Assembly (NCBI GenBank): GCA_017615435.1
Contig: JAGAAF010000063.1
Span: 1-64,000 of the forward strand
DNA length: 64,000 nt
Source: Bacteroidales bacterium
Lineage (GTDB): Bacteria; Bacteroidota; Bacteroidia; Bacteroidales; UBA932
Direction: 5' to 3'
Part shown: positions 44,948-54,747 of the stretch, piece by piece
Position numbering within the stretch: position 1 is the first letter of the stretch
Layout of the letters: the number at the start of each line of letters is the position of its first letter
The notes under the pieces: model-generated
The model's input: only the letters and a program-made list of their open reading frames with translations
Databases searched by the model: none
What the model was told of the DNA's origin: nothing
Position numbers and translations under genes: made by a program

Positions 44948-47728
44948 ATGCGCCTGCGCCCCAGAAAGCTCTTTTTGACGGTCCTCCTCGCGGGGGCCGG
45001 GGCTTTTATGGCGCACGCCCAGTTCGTCGTGGACGGCACGGAAAGGCCCTTCCTCAAGTGGTATCAGATCAAGACCGAGGACTACCGCTTCGTCTTCCCT
45101 GCCGAGATGGATTCGCTGGCGCGGGTCTATGCCGGAGAGTGGGAGCGCTGGAAGCTGCCGGTTTCCCGCTCGATAGGATTCGTGCCCAACGAAGGTTATA
45201 AGCTTAGGATGCCGGTTATTCTTCACCCCTATCTGGGTTATTCCAACGGTATGGTGGTGTGGACCCCGCGGCGTATGGAGATGTACACGGGCCCGGATAT
45301 GTACACGCCGGATCCCATCGTCTGGTCTACCGTGCTTTCCATCCACGAGCAGCGCCACGTCTCGCAGATGCAGTTCCTGAAGCGCCCGCCGCTGAAGATG
45401 TGGAGCTACCTGTCCGGCGAGGCCCTGGCGGGATTCTTCTCCGTCTTCTATCTCGAGCCGTCGCACTTCGAAGGCGACGCAGTGGCGGCGGAGACGGGTC
45501 TTACCGATGCCGGGCGCGCCCGCACGGCCGACTTCCTGGAGTACTACCGTGCGAGCTTCGACGTGGGACAGTTCCGCAACTATGAGCGCTGGCGCTACGG
45601 TTCCCAGCGGCGATTCACCCCGGACTACTACAAGGTCGGCTATCTGGCCATCGGAGGGATGCGCGCGGTCTACGACAAGCCGCTGTTTATGAAGGACTAC
45701 TACGACTGGCTGATCCCCTATCGCAAGCAGGTCAAGCGCCAGACGCATATGAAGTTTAAGGACGCCTTCGGCGGGATAATGGCTGTCCAGGACAGCCTAT
45801 GGCGGACAGACGACGAGATGCGGGCGCCCTTCCAGCCGCTCGACCGGCTTACCAAACCCGGCCGGTATTACGCGTCGTTCTCCGGCCTCGCCTGGTCCGA
45901 CGGAAAGATTTACGCCACCAGGGCCGGAATCGCAGACGACAAACGGATTGTCTCTATTAACCCTGTTAACGGGAAGGTTCACCCGCTGCACTTAACGTCT
46001 GCGGACTCGCCTCTGACGGCTGGCGGCGACAAGCTTTACTGGTCCGAAGTGACTTATGACCCGCGCTGGGAGATGCACTCCAACAGCTCAATCAGATATT
46101 TGAAGAACGGCGGCACACGCACGCTGGTGCGCAGGGGCCGCTGGTTCAACCCCAAGGCATACGGCGACACTCTCGCGGTGTGTCGCACCGACTATGACGG
46201 CTCCGCCTATGTCTGCCTTCTGGCCGCATCCGACGGCGCAGTTCTGGAAGAATTCCGCTCGCCGGACGGGATGACTCCTTACGAAGCCGTCATAAAGGGC
46301 GGAGAAATCTTCTGTGCGGCCATTACCGACGGTGGCGAGGGGATTTACCGTCTGCCGTCCTTCGCGCCCGTCCTGGAGCCTTCTTTCGTTAAAATCAACC
46401 ATCTGTTCGTTTTTGATGACAAGCTCTTCTTTACATCCGACCGTACGGGTGTAAACGAATTGTATTCTTTGGATGCGGGTTCTGTCTTGCAGCATACGAA
46501 CCTGAAAGCCGGCGGACAGGACTTCGTGTTCGGCGATGACGGGCAACTGTACTTCACTTATCTGCGCACTGACGGCCGTATGATCTGCCGCACGCCGGTG
46601 GACAGCCTCCCAGTCCGCGCAATCGATTTCGTAGTACGGCACCGTTACGAACTGGAAGACAAGCTCAGCGCGCAGGAGGCGGCGCTGGCTGCCGCGGCTC
46701 CCGCCGACACGGCAGCGCCGCGCATCGGCGCGCCTCGCCGCTACTCCAAACTGGCGCACGCAATCAAAGTGCACTCCTGGATGCCGTTCTACGCCGACTA
46801 CGACGAGCTGACATCTATGAGTTTCGAGAACCTCACCACAGCCCTCGGGCTTGGCGCGACGGCATATTTCCAGAATGACCTCAACACCTTCTATGGCTCT
46901 GCGGCATACAGCTATATCCCGGGGATGCTTATGACGGACCGCCTCTCGCTTCACTCCGGAATTATCGACGTCACCTACCGCGGACTATATTCCGTGTTTG
47001 AAGGAAAGGTTATCGCCAACAGAGGCGGAGTGAATTACAGGGTTCGCTCCTATGTGCCCTTAAACTTCTCGTCGGATGGCTGGACCAGGGGTGTGATCCC
47101 TTATGCGGAATTCGTCTCCTCGCCGACACTGACCACAGTCGGTGCCGGTCTGCGCGCATATTCAATGCGCCCGACACTCAACTCCTGCATCTATCCGCGC
47201 TGGGGAATCGGAGCCGATGTCGGGGCGGCGAAAGACTTTGATTTCATCTACACGCTCCAGCATTTCGCGGTCTATGCCTACACGCCCGGATTCACCAAAA
47301 CATCCGGTTTCAGGTTCAGCATCGGTGCCGGCACGGAGCCTTACACAGACGACACGATCAAAAAATCCGACGGCGTCATACACCTCTCCCAGGAAGCGAC
47401 CCTTTCTTATGCCATCCCGTTCTTGTCCATTGACTGGAACGGACTCAGCCCTATCGCCTACATCAGGAACTTTGAGTTTATCCCGAAACTTTACATCACG
47501 AACGAATCTCTCGCGTGGGACCGCTCGAAACATCCTGATTATGCCACCGTCTTCCCTTCATTTTTCAAGAACTCCATCGGGGCATCTCTTCAGGCCGTCC
47601 TGGGGAATTTATGGTTCATACCCTACAATTTCAGGATAGGCGTTTCGGCCGCTTATGTGTGGGGAAACAAGCCTCTGGTGGAAAAGCCCTATGAAATCAA
47701 ACTAGTATTGAACACCGACCTGTTATGA
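44948..47728 (+). CDS. Predicted HExxH metallopeptidase-propeller-outer-membrane barrel protein
   Basis: 926 residues from the ATG at 44948, with a signal peptide ending AHAQ (about 25). Residues about 30-260 contain HEQRH (133-137), with a downstream EGDAVAAE (175-182) that could provide the third zinc ligand: a gluzincin-like active site. Residues about 300-560 form beta-propeller-like strands (KIYATRAGIADDKRIVSINP..., KLFFTSDRTGVNELYSLDAG). From about 620 to the end, alternating strands with aromatic girdles look like an outer-membrane barrel. The protein is probably anchored in the outer membrane with the peptidase domain in the periplasm or outside. The order peptidase, PD40-like, barrel is seen in other Bacteroidetes proteins, but no substrate is known to me. 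Confidence 0.65.
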   Translation: MRLRPRKLFLTVLLAGAGAFMAHAQFVVDGTERPFLKWYQIKTEDYRFVFPAEMDSLARVYAGEWERWKLPVSRSIGFVPNEGYKLRMPVILHPYLGYSNGMVVWTPRRMEMYTGPDMYTPDPIVWSTVLSIHEQRHVSQMQFLKRPPLKMWSYLSGEALAGFFSVFYLEPSHFEGDAVAAETGLTDAGRARTADFLEYYRASFDVGQFRNYERWRYGSQRRFTPDYYKVGYLAIGGMRAVYDKPLFMKDYYDWLIPYRKQVKRQTHMKFKDAFGGIMAVQDSLWRTDDEMRAPFQPLDRLTKPGRYYASFSGLAWSDGKIYATRAGIADDKRIVSINPVNGKVHPLHLTSADSPLTAGGDKLYWSEVTYDPRWEMHSNSSIRYLKNGGTRTLVRRGRWFNPKAYGDTLAVCRTDYDGSAYVCLLAASDGAVLEEFRSPDGMTPYEAVIKGGEIFCAAITDGGEGIYRLPSFAPVLEPSFVKINHLFVFDDKLFFTSDRTGVNELYSLDAGSVLQHTNLKAGGQDFVFGDDGQLYFTYLRTDGRMICRTPVDSLPVRAIDFVVRHRYELEDKLSAQEAALAAAAPADTAAPRIGAPRRYSKLAHAIKVHSWMPFYADYDELTSMSFENLTTALGLGATAYFQNDLNTFYGSAAYSYIPGMLMTDRLSLHSGIIDVTYRGLYSVFEGKVIANRGGVNYRVRSYVPLNFSSDGWTRGVIPYAEFVSSPTLTTVGAGLRAYSMRPTLNSCIYPRWGIGADVGAAKDFDFIYTLQHFAVYAYTPGFTKTSGFRFSIGAGTEPYTDDTIKKSDGVIHLSQEATLSYAIPFLSIDWNGLSPIAYIRNFEFIPKLYITNESLAWDRSKHPDYATVFPSFFKNSIGASLQAVLGNLWFIPYNFRIGVSAAYVWGNKPLVEKPYEIKLVLNTDLL

Positions 47729-48294
47729 TCTGCCCTAAATGCGGGAGCGAATTCGAAGCTCCGAACGTAAGAAGCATCAACGTTGCCCAGGACCCTTCGC
47801 TCAAAGACAGGGTGAAAGACGGCTCCCTCTTCGTGTGCCGCTGCCCGCGCTGCGGAACGGAAAGCCTTGCTCCCGAGCCGGTTCTGTACCACGACCCCGC
47901 ATCCCAACTGCTGATAGCCTATACTTCGGCGGGCCTCAACTCCGACGGACTTGAGGGCTATACCTGCAGGCTTGTGCGTTCAATAGGCGAACTCATTGAA
48001 AAGGTAAAGGTATTCGACGCCGGCCTTGACGACATCGCCCTCGAGCTTTGCAAATACGTCACGGCGCAGGAACTGAAGAAAGAGGTTTCCCTGAAGTTCC
48101 TCAAGATGGACGGCCCCGACGGCGAGATCACCCTCACTTATCCCGAAAAGGGCGAAATGCAGATGCTGGTTATAGGCTACAACGTCTATTCAGACTGCGT
48201 CGGGATAGTCGAGCGCAACCCCACGCTTCGCGAGAAAGCGCAGGGGCTTGTCCGTATCGACCAGGATTGGGTGGCGCAGTTTATTGCAGGCTGA
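47725..48294 (+). CDS. CpXC-domain protein
   Basis: 189 residues. Two zinc-ribbon-type pairs, Cys3-Cys6 (CPKC) and Cys40-Cys43 (CPRC), bracket a segment with FEAPNVRSINVAQDPSLKDRVKDGSLF, the CpXC domain (PF14353) pattern. The C-terminal half is alpha/beta and hydrophilic. The function of this family is unknown. The ATG overlaps the upstream stop (ATGA), and the 3' end overlaps convergent rsmA by 14 bp. Confidence 0.85.
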   Translation: MICPKCGSEFEAPNVRSINVAQDPSLKDRVKDGSLFVCRCPRCGTESLAPEPVLYHDPASQLLIAYTSAGLNSDGLEGYTCRLVRSIGELIEKVKVFDAGLDDIALELCKYVTAQELKKEVSLKFLKMDGPDGEITLTYPEKGEMQMLVIGYNVYSDCVGIVERNPTLREKAQGLVRIDQDWVAQFIAG

Positions 48295-49054
48295 TCATCC
48301 GGGTCAGCCTCACGAAATCCTCTACACCGAGTTTTTCGGCCCTTAATTCAAAGATGGGGTCGGTTGTGTCCGCGCCTTCCTTGAGGAGGGGCTTCATGGC
48401 ATTGCGCAGGGTCTTACGGCGCTGGTTGAAGGCGGTTTTCACCACCTGTTTGAAGAGTTTTTCGTCGCAGCCCAGTTCCGTGCGGTCGTTTCGTCTGAGC
48501 CTGATAACTGCGGACTTGACCTTCGGGGGCGGATTGAAAGCGCCCGGACCTACACTCAGCACATACTCTATGTCATACCACGCCTGAAGGAGCACCGAAA
48601 GTATGCCGTAGGTCTTGCTTCCCGGGGGCTCGGCGATGCGGTCAGCCACCTCTTTCTGTATCATACAGACCACCTCGGGCACGAGGTCCTTGTCCTCTAG
48701 GATCTTGAAGAATATCTGCGAGGAGATGTTGTAGGGGAAGTTGCCTATCACGCGATACGGGCCGGGAAAAATCTTCTGAATATTCAGCTTCAGGTAATCG
48801 GCCTCCAGCAGTTTGCCCTCCATCCCGGGGAAATGGCGCATCAGGTACGCGACCGACTCGCCGTCCAATTCCACCATCTTCAGGTCTATGTCCGGCCGCT
48901 GAAGCAGATACTGCGTCAGCACGCCCATACCCGGACCGACCTCAAGCACGTCGCGCACGCCGTCCGCGCTTAGCGCGTCCACTATCGAGCGCGCGATGCT
49001 CTGGTCGGTCAGGAAGTGCTGGCCGAGCGCCTTTTTAGCCCTGACCTCAGACAT
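48281..49054 (-). CDS. rsmA: 16S rRNA adenine dimethyltransferase (KsgA/RsmA)
   Basis: 257 residues. SAM-binding motif EVGPGMG at 38-44, catalytic NFPYN at 106-110 and the C-terminal helical domain are all present. It dimethylates two adjacent adenines near the 3' end of 16S rRNA during small-subunit assembly. Its start overlaps the end of ychF by 8 nt, so the two are coupled. Confidence 0.96.
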   Translation of the reverse strand: MSEVRAKKALGQHFLTDQSIARSIVDALSADGVRDVLEVGPGMGVLTQYLLQRPDIDLKMVELDGESVAYLMRHFPGMEGKLLEADYLKLNIQKIFPGPYRVIGNFPYNISSQIFFKILEDKDLVPEVVCMIQKEVADRIAEPPGSKTYGILSVLLQAWYDIEYVLSVGPGAFNPPPKVKSAVIRLRRNDRTELGCDEKLFKQVVKTAFNQRRKTLRNAMKPLLKEGADTTDPIFELRAEKLGVEDFVRLTRMISLQ

Positions 49055-50147
49055 TGAACAGGAAGTGCATTATGTCGCCGTCCTGGACGACGTAGTCCTT
49101 GCCTTCGATTCCCATCTTTCCGGCCGCGCGGCAGGCGGCTTCGGTCTTGAGCGCGACGAAATCGTCGTACTTGATGACCTCCGCACGGATGAAGCCGCGT
49201 TCGAAATCGGTATGGATGACGCCCGCCGCGCGAGGCGCTTTGTCGCCTTTGTGGATGGTCCACGCACGGCATTCGTCGGCGCCGGCGGTGAAGAAAGTCT
49301 GCAGGCCGAGCAGATGATAGGCGCCCTGGATCAGACGAACCACGCCCGATTCCTCAAGTCCCATCTCTTCGAGGAACATCTGCCTCTCTTCGTAGTCTTC
49401 CAATTCGGCGATTTCCGATTCGGTCTTGGCCGATATAATCAGTATCTCCGCGTTCTCGTCTTTTACTGCTTCGCGGACTGCGTCCACATAGGCATTTCCC
49501 TTCACCGCAGAGGCGTCGTCCACGTTGCAAACGTACATAACAGGTTTGTTTGTCAGTAGGAACAGATCGTGCGCCAGGGCCGCTTCGTCGTCGTTAAGAA
49601 GGCTCACGCTGCGGCACGACCGCCCCTGAAGCAGGGCGTCGCGGTAGCGCGTGAGCAGCGCGGCCAGTTTCGCGGCCTCCTTGTCCCCGGCCTTGCCGGC
49701 TTTGTCGGCCTTTGCCAGCCGCGCTTCCACCGTCTCAAGGTCTTTAATCTGCAGTTCGGTGTCCACCACCTCCTTGTCGCGTACCGGATCCACCGAACCG
49801 TCCACGTGTACGACGTTTCCGTCGTCGAAGCAACGAAGGACGTGCAGAATCGCGTCGCACTCGCGGATGTTGGCGAGGAACTGATTACCCAAACCCTCTC
49901 CCTTGCTGGCGCCCTTCACGAGGCCGGCGATATCGACTATATCCACAGTCGCCGGGATCGTGCGCTGGGGCTTGCAGATGTCGCTCAGCACTTCGAGACG
50001 CTTGTCCGGCACGTTGGTGGAGCCGAGATTGGGCTCTATCGTACAGAACGGGAAATTGGCGCTCTGGGCTTTACCTGAGCTGACGCAGTTGAAAAGGGTG
50101 GATTTACCCACATTCGGGAGTCCGACTATTCCGCATTTGAGAGACAT
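49047..50147 (-). CDS. ychF: Obg-like P-loop ATPase YchF
   Basis: 366 residues. P-loop GLPNVGKST (9-17), switch motif [20 protein letters not shown], a coiled-coil insertion (about 130-170) and the C-terminal TGS domain. The G4 motif is NVDD rather than NKxD, in line with the family's preference for ATP. Linked to translation and stress control. It starts an operon with rsmA. Confidence 0.96.
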   Translation of the reverse strand: MSLKCGIVGLPNVGKSTLFNCVSSGKAQSANFPFCTIEPNLGSTNVPDKRLEVLSDICKPQRTIPATVDIVDIAGLVKGASKGEGLGNQFLANIRECDAILHVLRCFDDGNVVHVDGSVDPVRDKEVVDTELQIKDLETVEARLAKADKAGKAGDKEAAKLAALLTRYRDALLQGRSCRSVSLLNDDEAALAHDLFLLTNKPVMYVCNVDDASAVKGNAYVDAVREAVKDENAEILIISAKTESEIAELEDYEERQMFLEEMGLEESGVVRLIQGAYHLLGLQTFFTAGADECRAWTIHKGDKAPRAAGVIHTDFERGFIRAEVIKYDDFVALKTEAACRAAGKMGIEGKDYVVQDGDIMHFLFNV

Positions 50148-50169
50148 AGATTCTTCTTTTAAGTGCGTG

Positions 50170-50177
50170 CAAATTTA
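50170..50177 (-). promoter_or_regulatory. -7 box for ychF-rsmA (TAAATTTG)
   Basis: A minus-strand TAnnTTTG match 22 nt before the ychF ATG. No -33 TTTG at the standard distance. Confidence 0.5.
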
Positions 50178-50201
50178 GGAAATTATCCGCATATTCGCCC
50201 T

Positions 50202-51260
50202 ATGAAACAGACTATGAGACTTCAGGCGCTTCTGTGCCTTCTTCTTTTCGCCGCACCTTTCGCGGCCGCCCAGAACATCGCGTTCTGGAATGTGGAAAAC
50301 TATTTCAACGATCCTGCGAATTCTTCCGGCGCCTCATTCGCCCCGGCAGGCTGGACTTCATCGAGGTTTAAATCCAAGACCCGCGGGATTGCGAAGGTTA
50401 TTCTCGCCATCGCAGATTCTTTGGGTCAGCCCCCTTCCGTGGTCGGCCTTTGCGAGGTGGAAAACGCGGAGTGTATGAAAGCGCTGGTCCGGCAGCCCCC
50501 CCTCCGCAAGTACGGATATCGCTACGTCCACTACGACTCCCCAGACCGCCGCGGCATCGACTGCGCCCTGCTCTGGCGCTCCGGGGACGGGTCTCCCTCC
50601 GGCGTTTGCCCCGGACTCGGCCGCCTGCGCGCGTCCAGGGCCGTTCCCGTTCGCGACACCTCCGGCTCCGTTCTCCCCACCCGCGCCCTCCTGGTCGTGG
50701 AGTTCGACTCCCTGTCGGTCGTCGTCTGCCACCTCCCCTCCAAGAGAGGCGGCTCCTCCGAAGCCTCCCGCCGGCGCCTGCTCGCCCTTCGGGCACTCTC
50801 TGCTCTCTGCGACTCGCTCGCCAAATCGGATTCCGGCGAGTTTTACCCCCTTTTTCCCGCCGAAACAAGCATTATTCCTCAATCCGGCGAGAAAATGGGG
50901 GCAAATCTCGCCGCGCACCGACCGATTGTTCTCGTCGGTGATTTCAATGACACCCGCACCGCCGTCTCCGACAGCATAATGGCCCCGATGCTGGAACTTG
51001 AGCCCCGCTCACCCGGTTCTGCGCTCCCCTCTGCGCCGGGCACCATCAAGTTCCAGGGAGTCTGGGAGCAGATTGATCGCGCCTTTGCCTCCCCCGGGGT
51101 GGATGCGGCCCTTTTTGTCTCCGCCCTCCCATTTTTGTCCGAGCAGGACAAAAAGTACGGCGGAGTCAAACCCCGCCGCACATTCATCGGTCCGCGTTAC
51201 AACGCAGGCCTCAGCGATCACTACCCGATTATTCTATCTTGCGCGCGCCGTCGGAAATGA
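50202..51260 (+). CDS. Exported endonuclease/exonuclease/phosphatase-family protein
   Basis: 352 residues from the ATG at 50202, with a signal peptide cleaved after about residue 24 (FAAAQ). EEP-fold motifs in order: NIAFWNVENYF, GLCEVEN (metal Glu), RRGIDCALLW, CHLPSKRGG, LVGDFND and the C-terminal SDHYPI. Members cleave nucleic acid or phosphoesters using a divalent metal; this one would act in the periplasm or outside. The gene is unusually rich in C and T on the coding strand between about 50.45 and 51.2 kb. Convergent with galK, overlapping it by 32 bp. Confidence 0.88.
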   Translation: MKQTMRLQALLCLLLFAAPFAAAQNIAFWNVENYFNDPANSSGASFAPAGWTSSRFKSKTRGIAKVILAIADSLGQPPSVVGLCEVENAECMKALVRQPPLRKYGYRYVHYDSPDRRGIDCALLWRSGDGSPSGVCPGLGRLRASRAVPVRDTSGSVLPTRALLVVEFDSLSVVVCHLPSKRGGSSEASRRRLLALRALSALCDSLAKSDSGEFYPLFPAETSIIPQSGEKMGANLAAHRPIVLVGDFNDTRTAVSDSIMAPMLELEPRSPGSALPSAPGTIKFQGVWEQIDRAFASPGVDAALFVSALPFLSEQDKKYGGVKPRRTFIGPRYNAGLSDHYPIILSCARRRK

Positions 51261-52380
51261 CTACGTCGATAACCTTCGGCTTGTGGCCGAACTGGGCGTT
51301 GAACTGCTCCACAGCTGCGTCCACGAAGGGCTGATAGAGTTCCTTCTTCACCAGGTTGATGGTGCATCCGCCAAAGCCGCCGCCCATCACGCGCGAACCG
51401 GTGACGTCCATCTTGCGGGCGAGCTTATTCAGGAAGTCGAGCTCTTCGCAGCTGACTTCGTAGAGCCGGCTCATTCCGAAGTGGGTCTGGTACATCATTT
51501 CGCCGGCGGTCTCGAAGTCGCCGCGCTCAAGGGCGTCGCAGACATCGAGCACGCGCTGAAGCTCGCCGATAACGTATTCAGCCCTGAGGAAATCCTCCTC
51601 GGGAATCTCCGAGCGTACTTCTTCGAGCCACACGCGCTTTGCGTCGCTGAGGAACTCGACCTCGGGATGGCGCTTGCGGATTGCAGCCGCGGCATTCTCA
51701 CAGGAAGCGCGGCGCTTGTTGTAAGCGGACGAGGCGAGTTCGTGCTTCACACAGGAATCGATCAGGACAAGCTTATATCCGGCAGACTCCGGGTCGAAGG
51801 GGAAATACTTGTACTCGAGGGTCTTGCAGTTGAGGCGGATGAGCGAACCGGCCTTTCCGAAGATGGATGCGAACTGGTCCATAATTCCGCACATCACCCC
51901 GCAGTAATTGTGCTCTGTGCTCTGCCCTATCTTCGCCAACTCGAACTTGTCGATGTTGTTGCCGTTGAGTTCGTTAAGAGCAAATGCGAAGCAACTCTCG
52001 AGGGCTGCCGACGAGGAAAGTCCCGCGCCGAGGGGAACGTCGCCTGCGAACACAGTGTCGAAGCCGGCGACCTTTCCGCCGCGCTTGATGGTCTCGCGGC
52101 AAACGCCGAAGATGTAGCAGGCCCACTGCTGCTTCGGCTTATCCTCTTCCCTGAGGCCGAACTCGGCCATCTCGTTGTAGTCGATGGAGAAAGCGCGGAC
52201 CTTGTCGAGGTCATTGAGCTTGATCTGCGCCATAAGGCCCTTGTCAATAGCTCCAGGAAACACATATCCGCCGTTGTAGTCGGTGTGTTCGCCAATCAGA
52301 TTGATACGTCCTGCGCTGGCAAAAAGATTTCCTCCCTCGCCGAAAAGGGTCTTGAACTTGTTCTGGATCTTTGATTTCAT
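51229..52380 (-). CDS. galK: Galactokinase
   Basis: 383 residues from the ATG at 52378-52380. GHMP-kinase motifs: GRINLIGEHTDYNGG (substrate site), VPLGAGLSSSAALE (ATP loop) and GGGFGGCTINLV near the C-terminus. It phosphorylates alpha-D-galactose at C1, working with GalM. galT is not in the window. The gene has its own -7 box and is preceded by the ppiD terminator. Confidence 0.96.
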   Translation of the reverse strand: MKSKIQNKFKTLFGEGGNLFASAGRINLIGEHTDYNGGYVFPGAIDKGLMAQIKLNDLDKVRAFSIDYNEMAEFGLREEDKPKQQWACYIFGVCRETIKRGGKVAGFDTVFAGDVPLGAGLSSSAALESCFAFALNELNGNNIDKFELAKIGQSTEHNYCGVMCGIMDQFASIFGKAGSLIRLNCKTLEYKYFPFDPESAGYKLVLIDSCVKHELASSAYNKRRASCENAAAAIRKRHPEVEFLSDAKRVWLEEVRSEIPEEDFLRAEYVIGELQRVLDVCDALERGDFETAGEMMYQTHFGMSRLYEVSCEELDFLNKLARKMDVTGSRVMGGGFGGCTINLVKKELYQPFVDAAVEQFNAQFGHKPKVIDVVISDGARKIE

Positions 52381-52411
52381 ATCGAATGGTTTTAGTTTCA
52401 GTCGCGGAATA

Positions 52412-52419
52412 CAAATATA
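52412..52419 (-). promoter_or_regulatory. -7 box for galK (TATATTTG)
   Basis: A minus-strand TAnnTTTG match 31 nt before the galK ATG; no clear -33 box. Confidence 0.5.
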
Positions 52420-52450
52420 GCAAATTAAAAGCAGAATCCCCACACCGACC

Positions 52451-52558
52451 GCGTGGCGCCTAATCCGCTGACTACCAGCCAAATACAAAAACTGGGCTCC
52501 AAAAATTTCGGAGTCCAGTTTTACGAAATTACTGATTTACAGGGAGTTGCGCTCCACG
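52451..52558 (-). terminator. ppiD terminator, framed by GCGTGGCGC-type arms
   Basis: A 13-bp stem with one G-U pair (52488-52500 with 52510-52522) and a 9-nt loop, followed on the minus strand by a T run. Outer arms GCGTGGCGCC (52451) and TTGCGCTCCACG (52546-52557) are imperfectly complementary and echo the arrangement at 4388-4496. Confidence 0.8.
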
Positions 52559-52589
52559 GGGCCACGGGGGGCACGGGGGCGCGGGGCGG

Positions 52590-54677
52590 CTAATAATAGC
52601 GAGCCCTGTTGTCCACGACGTTCGCGGCGTCCTGCATCACGGACATAATCATCTGTGAGGAGTACTGCGCTTTCTGGGTGGCGTAGTTCTTCGCGTCCTG
52701 CTCGGTGTAGAACTGACCGGCATCGCGACGGAGAGTCTTGAACACATAGACTGCGTTCTGTCCCTCGACGGGGCCGCTCACGGCGCCGATCTCAGACTTG
52801 AGGATTGCGCCGAGAAGAGCGGACTCCACAACACCTGCGCTCATCGGGGAGAAGCTGATGTCGTTGCGGGTGCTGACGGTTGTTCCGTTAGCCTCTGCAA
52901 CCGCCTCGAGAGTGGGATTCTCTGCCAGGAACTCTGCAACCTGCGCGGCTTTGTGGGCATTGCGCTTATCGGTGTAAAGCTTGTTCTGGATCTGGCTCGA
53001 CACCTCGCTGAGCTCTGCGAAACCGTCCTTGCGGACTTCCTTCACAGCGGCCACGAAGAAGAAGGTGTTGTTCACGGTAATGATGCCGGAAGCCTTGCCC
53101 TTCTTGGTCTTGGAATCGAACACCCAACGGGTGACTTCCTTGGCCTGGTCCACTGAACCGAAGGTCGAGGTGCTCTCGAGCACGCGGTTCTGCTTGTGCG
53201 AGTAAACGCCGAGCGAATCAACTGCCTTGAGGTAACCCTCGAGGGTGCCGCCGGCGATGGTGGCGAACTTATTTGCTTCGTTGTAGAATCCATTGAAGGT
53301 CTCCTTGCTGGCAAGGACAGACTTCTCGAGGATGGCCACCTGCTTCTTCGCGATGGGCTTGGTGGTCTTGGTAACAACTACCACGTGGCTGCCGTACTGG
53401 GTCTTGATCACGTAAGGCTTGCCGACCTTTGCGGTCAGGACAGACTCGAATCCGGGGATCATATAGCTCTGGGTCATCCAGCCGATGTTTCCGAGCTGGC
53501 CGTCTGCGGCCGAGCCCTGGTCGGCAGAATAATTCAGAACAAGCTCAGCGAAACGGCCGGGAGCCTTGGTCGCAACTGCTGCAAGGCTGTCTGCCTTCTT
53601 CGCAGCACCGGCGCCCTGAAGCAGGATGTGCTTGACATACACTGAATCGGGAACATTGGCGCTTGCGACAACGCGTGCGGTGAAGAAGCTGTCTCCTTCC
53701 TTCACGACGGGCGAGATGCCCTTCTTGCCGGAGAAAACGAACTTGTCGATTTCCGAAGAAACGGTGTTAAGTTCGCCCTTCTTGTACCAGCGGTTCGAAA
53801 GGGATCTGTCGGAGTTCTTGAGAAGGAAGTTCTTGAGGTTGTCCGTCTTTGCGAACTCGTCGAGAACATCTTTTATCGCCTTCTCCGTGTAAGCCACGTC
53901 GGTTGCCGAGGGCTTTACCTCGAACACCACATACTCGATATCGCGGCTGGCCTTCTGCTTGTATTCGTCCTGATGGGCTTTGTAGTAGGCCTTGATCTCC
54001 TTCTTGGAGACGTTCACCGTCGTGTCGCGGACATAGCCGTAAGGGATGGAGACGAGCTCGATATCGGCAGTGGTATTGCCTGCCTCGACTGCTTCCTTAA
54101 GCGAAAGCGGGCTCTCAAGGGCGCTGTAAGCGAACAGTGAACCATACTTGCTGTAGAACTGCTGAGTGCGGATAGTCTGCTTCAGGTAGTTCCAATAAAG
54201 CTTGAGGGTCTCGTCCGTCTCTGCCTGGCGGTTGATTTCGCGCACCCTCTCCACGGAGAAAGTGCCGTCCTCTGCCTGGAAGAGAGGATTCTGCTCGATG
54301 ATGGGGCTGAGGTGATTGCCTGCGATGAGGTCTGCCACCTCTGCGTCACCCACCTTGATACCGGCGGCCTCGCAGTTCTTGAAGAACATAAAGCGGTCCA
54401 GAAGGGACTGCCAAGCTGCATTCCTGATCTGCTGGTGGGCCTGCTCGGTCTGAGCGCTGGAGCCTGTGCTGATTTCGTTAATCGTAGTGAAGTTTCCAAC
54501 CTCTGCGGAGAAATCCTCATACGAGATTCCCGTACCGTTGATTTCGCCTACATTCTCCGGCCTGCCGAAAAGATTCATCAGGTCGTCCATAGGGGCGATG
54601 AAGTACAGGAGGGAAAGCGCGATGATTACGGAGATAGCCACTCCGAACTTGTTGCGCATCTTTTGTAGTACTGCCAT
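52590..54677 (-). CDS. ppiD: PpiD/SurA-like periplasmic peptidyl-prolyl isomerase
   Basis: 695 residues. A single N-terminal membrane anchor (about 11-30), then a long SurA_N-like chaperone region, then a PpiC-type rotamase domain at about 345-450 (VKHILLQG, FAELVLNYSADQGSAADGQLGNIGWM, ESVLTAKVG). A further helical region closes the protein. Helps outer-membrane proteins fold. It is the last gene of the coaX-barrel-TPR-lptC-ppiD group and has its own promoter inside the end of lptC. Confidence 0.92.
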   Translation of the reverse strand: MAVLQKMRNKFGVAISVIIALSLLYFIAPMDDLMNLFGRPENVGEINGTGISYEDFSAEVGNFTTINEISTGSSAQTEQAHQQIRNAAWQSLLDRFMFFKNCEAAGIKVGDAEVADLIAGNHLSPIIEQNPLFQAEDGTFSVERVREINRQAETDETLKLYWNYLKQTIRTQQFYSKYGSLFAYSALESPLSLKEAVEAGNTTADIELVSIPYGYVRDTTVNVSKKEIKAYYKAHQDEYKQKASRDIEYVVFEVKPSATDVAYTEKAIKDVLDEFAKTDNLKNFLLKNSDRSLSNRWYKKGELNTVSSEIDKFVFSGKKGISPVVKEGDSFFTARVVASANVPDSVYVKHILLQGAGAAKKADSLAAVATKAPGRFAELVLNYSADQGSAADGQLGNIGWMTQSYMIPGFESVLTAKVGKPYVIKTQYGSHVVVVTKTTKPIAKKQVAILEKSVLASKETFNGFYNEANKFATIAGGTLEGYLKAVDSLGVYSHKQNRVLESTSTFGSVDQAKEVTRWVFDSKTKKGKASGIITVNNTFFFVAAVKEVRKDGFAELSEVSSQIQNKLYTDKRNAHKAAQVAEFLAENPTLEAVAEANGTTVSTRNDISFSPMSAGVVESALLGAILKSEIGAVSGPVEGQNAVYVFKTLRRDAGQFYTEQDAKNYATQKAQYSSQMIMSVMQDAANVVDNRARYY

Positions 54678-54715
54678 ATGATAGTTTTTTCTTTAAAATT
54701 ATCGAATTTGGGCTG

Positions 54716-54747
54716 CGAAGATAGTAATAATTCTTTATTTGAGCAAA
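54716..54747 (-). promoter_or_regulatory. Promoter of ppiD (TTTG-N20-TATCTTCG)
   Basis: TTTG (54747-54744), 20 nt, TATCTTCG (54723-54716) on the minus strand. The -7 box has C where the consensus has T. The -33 box lies in the last codons of lptC. Confidence 0.6.
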
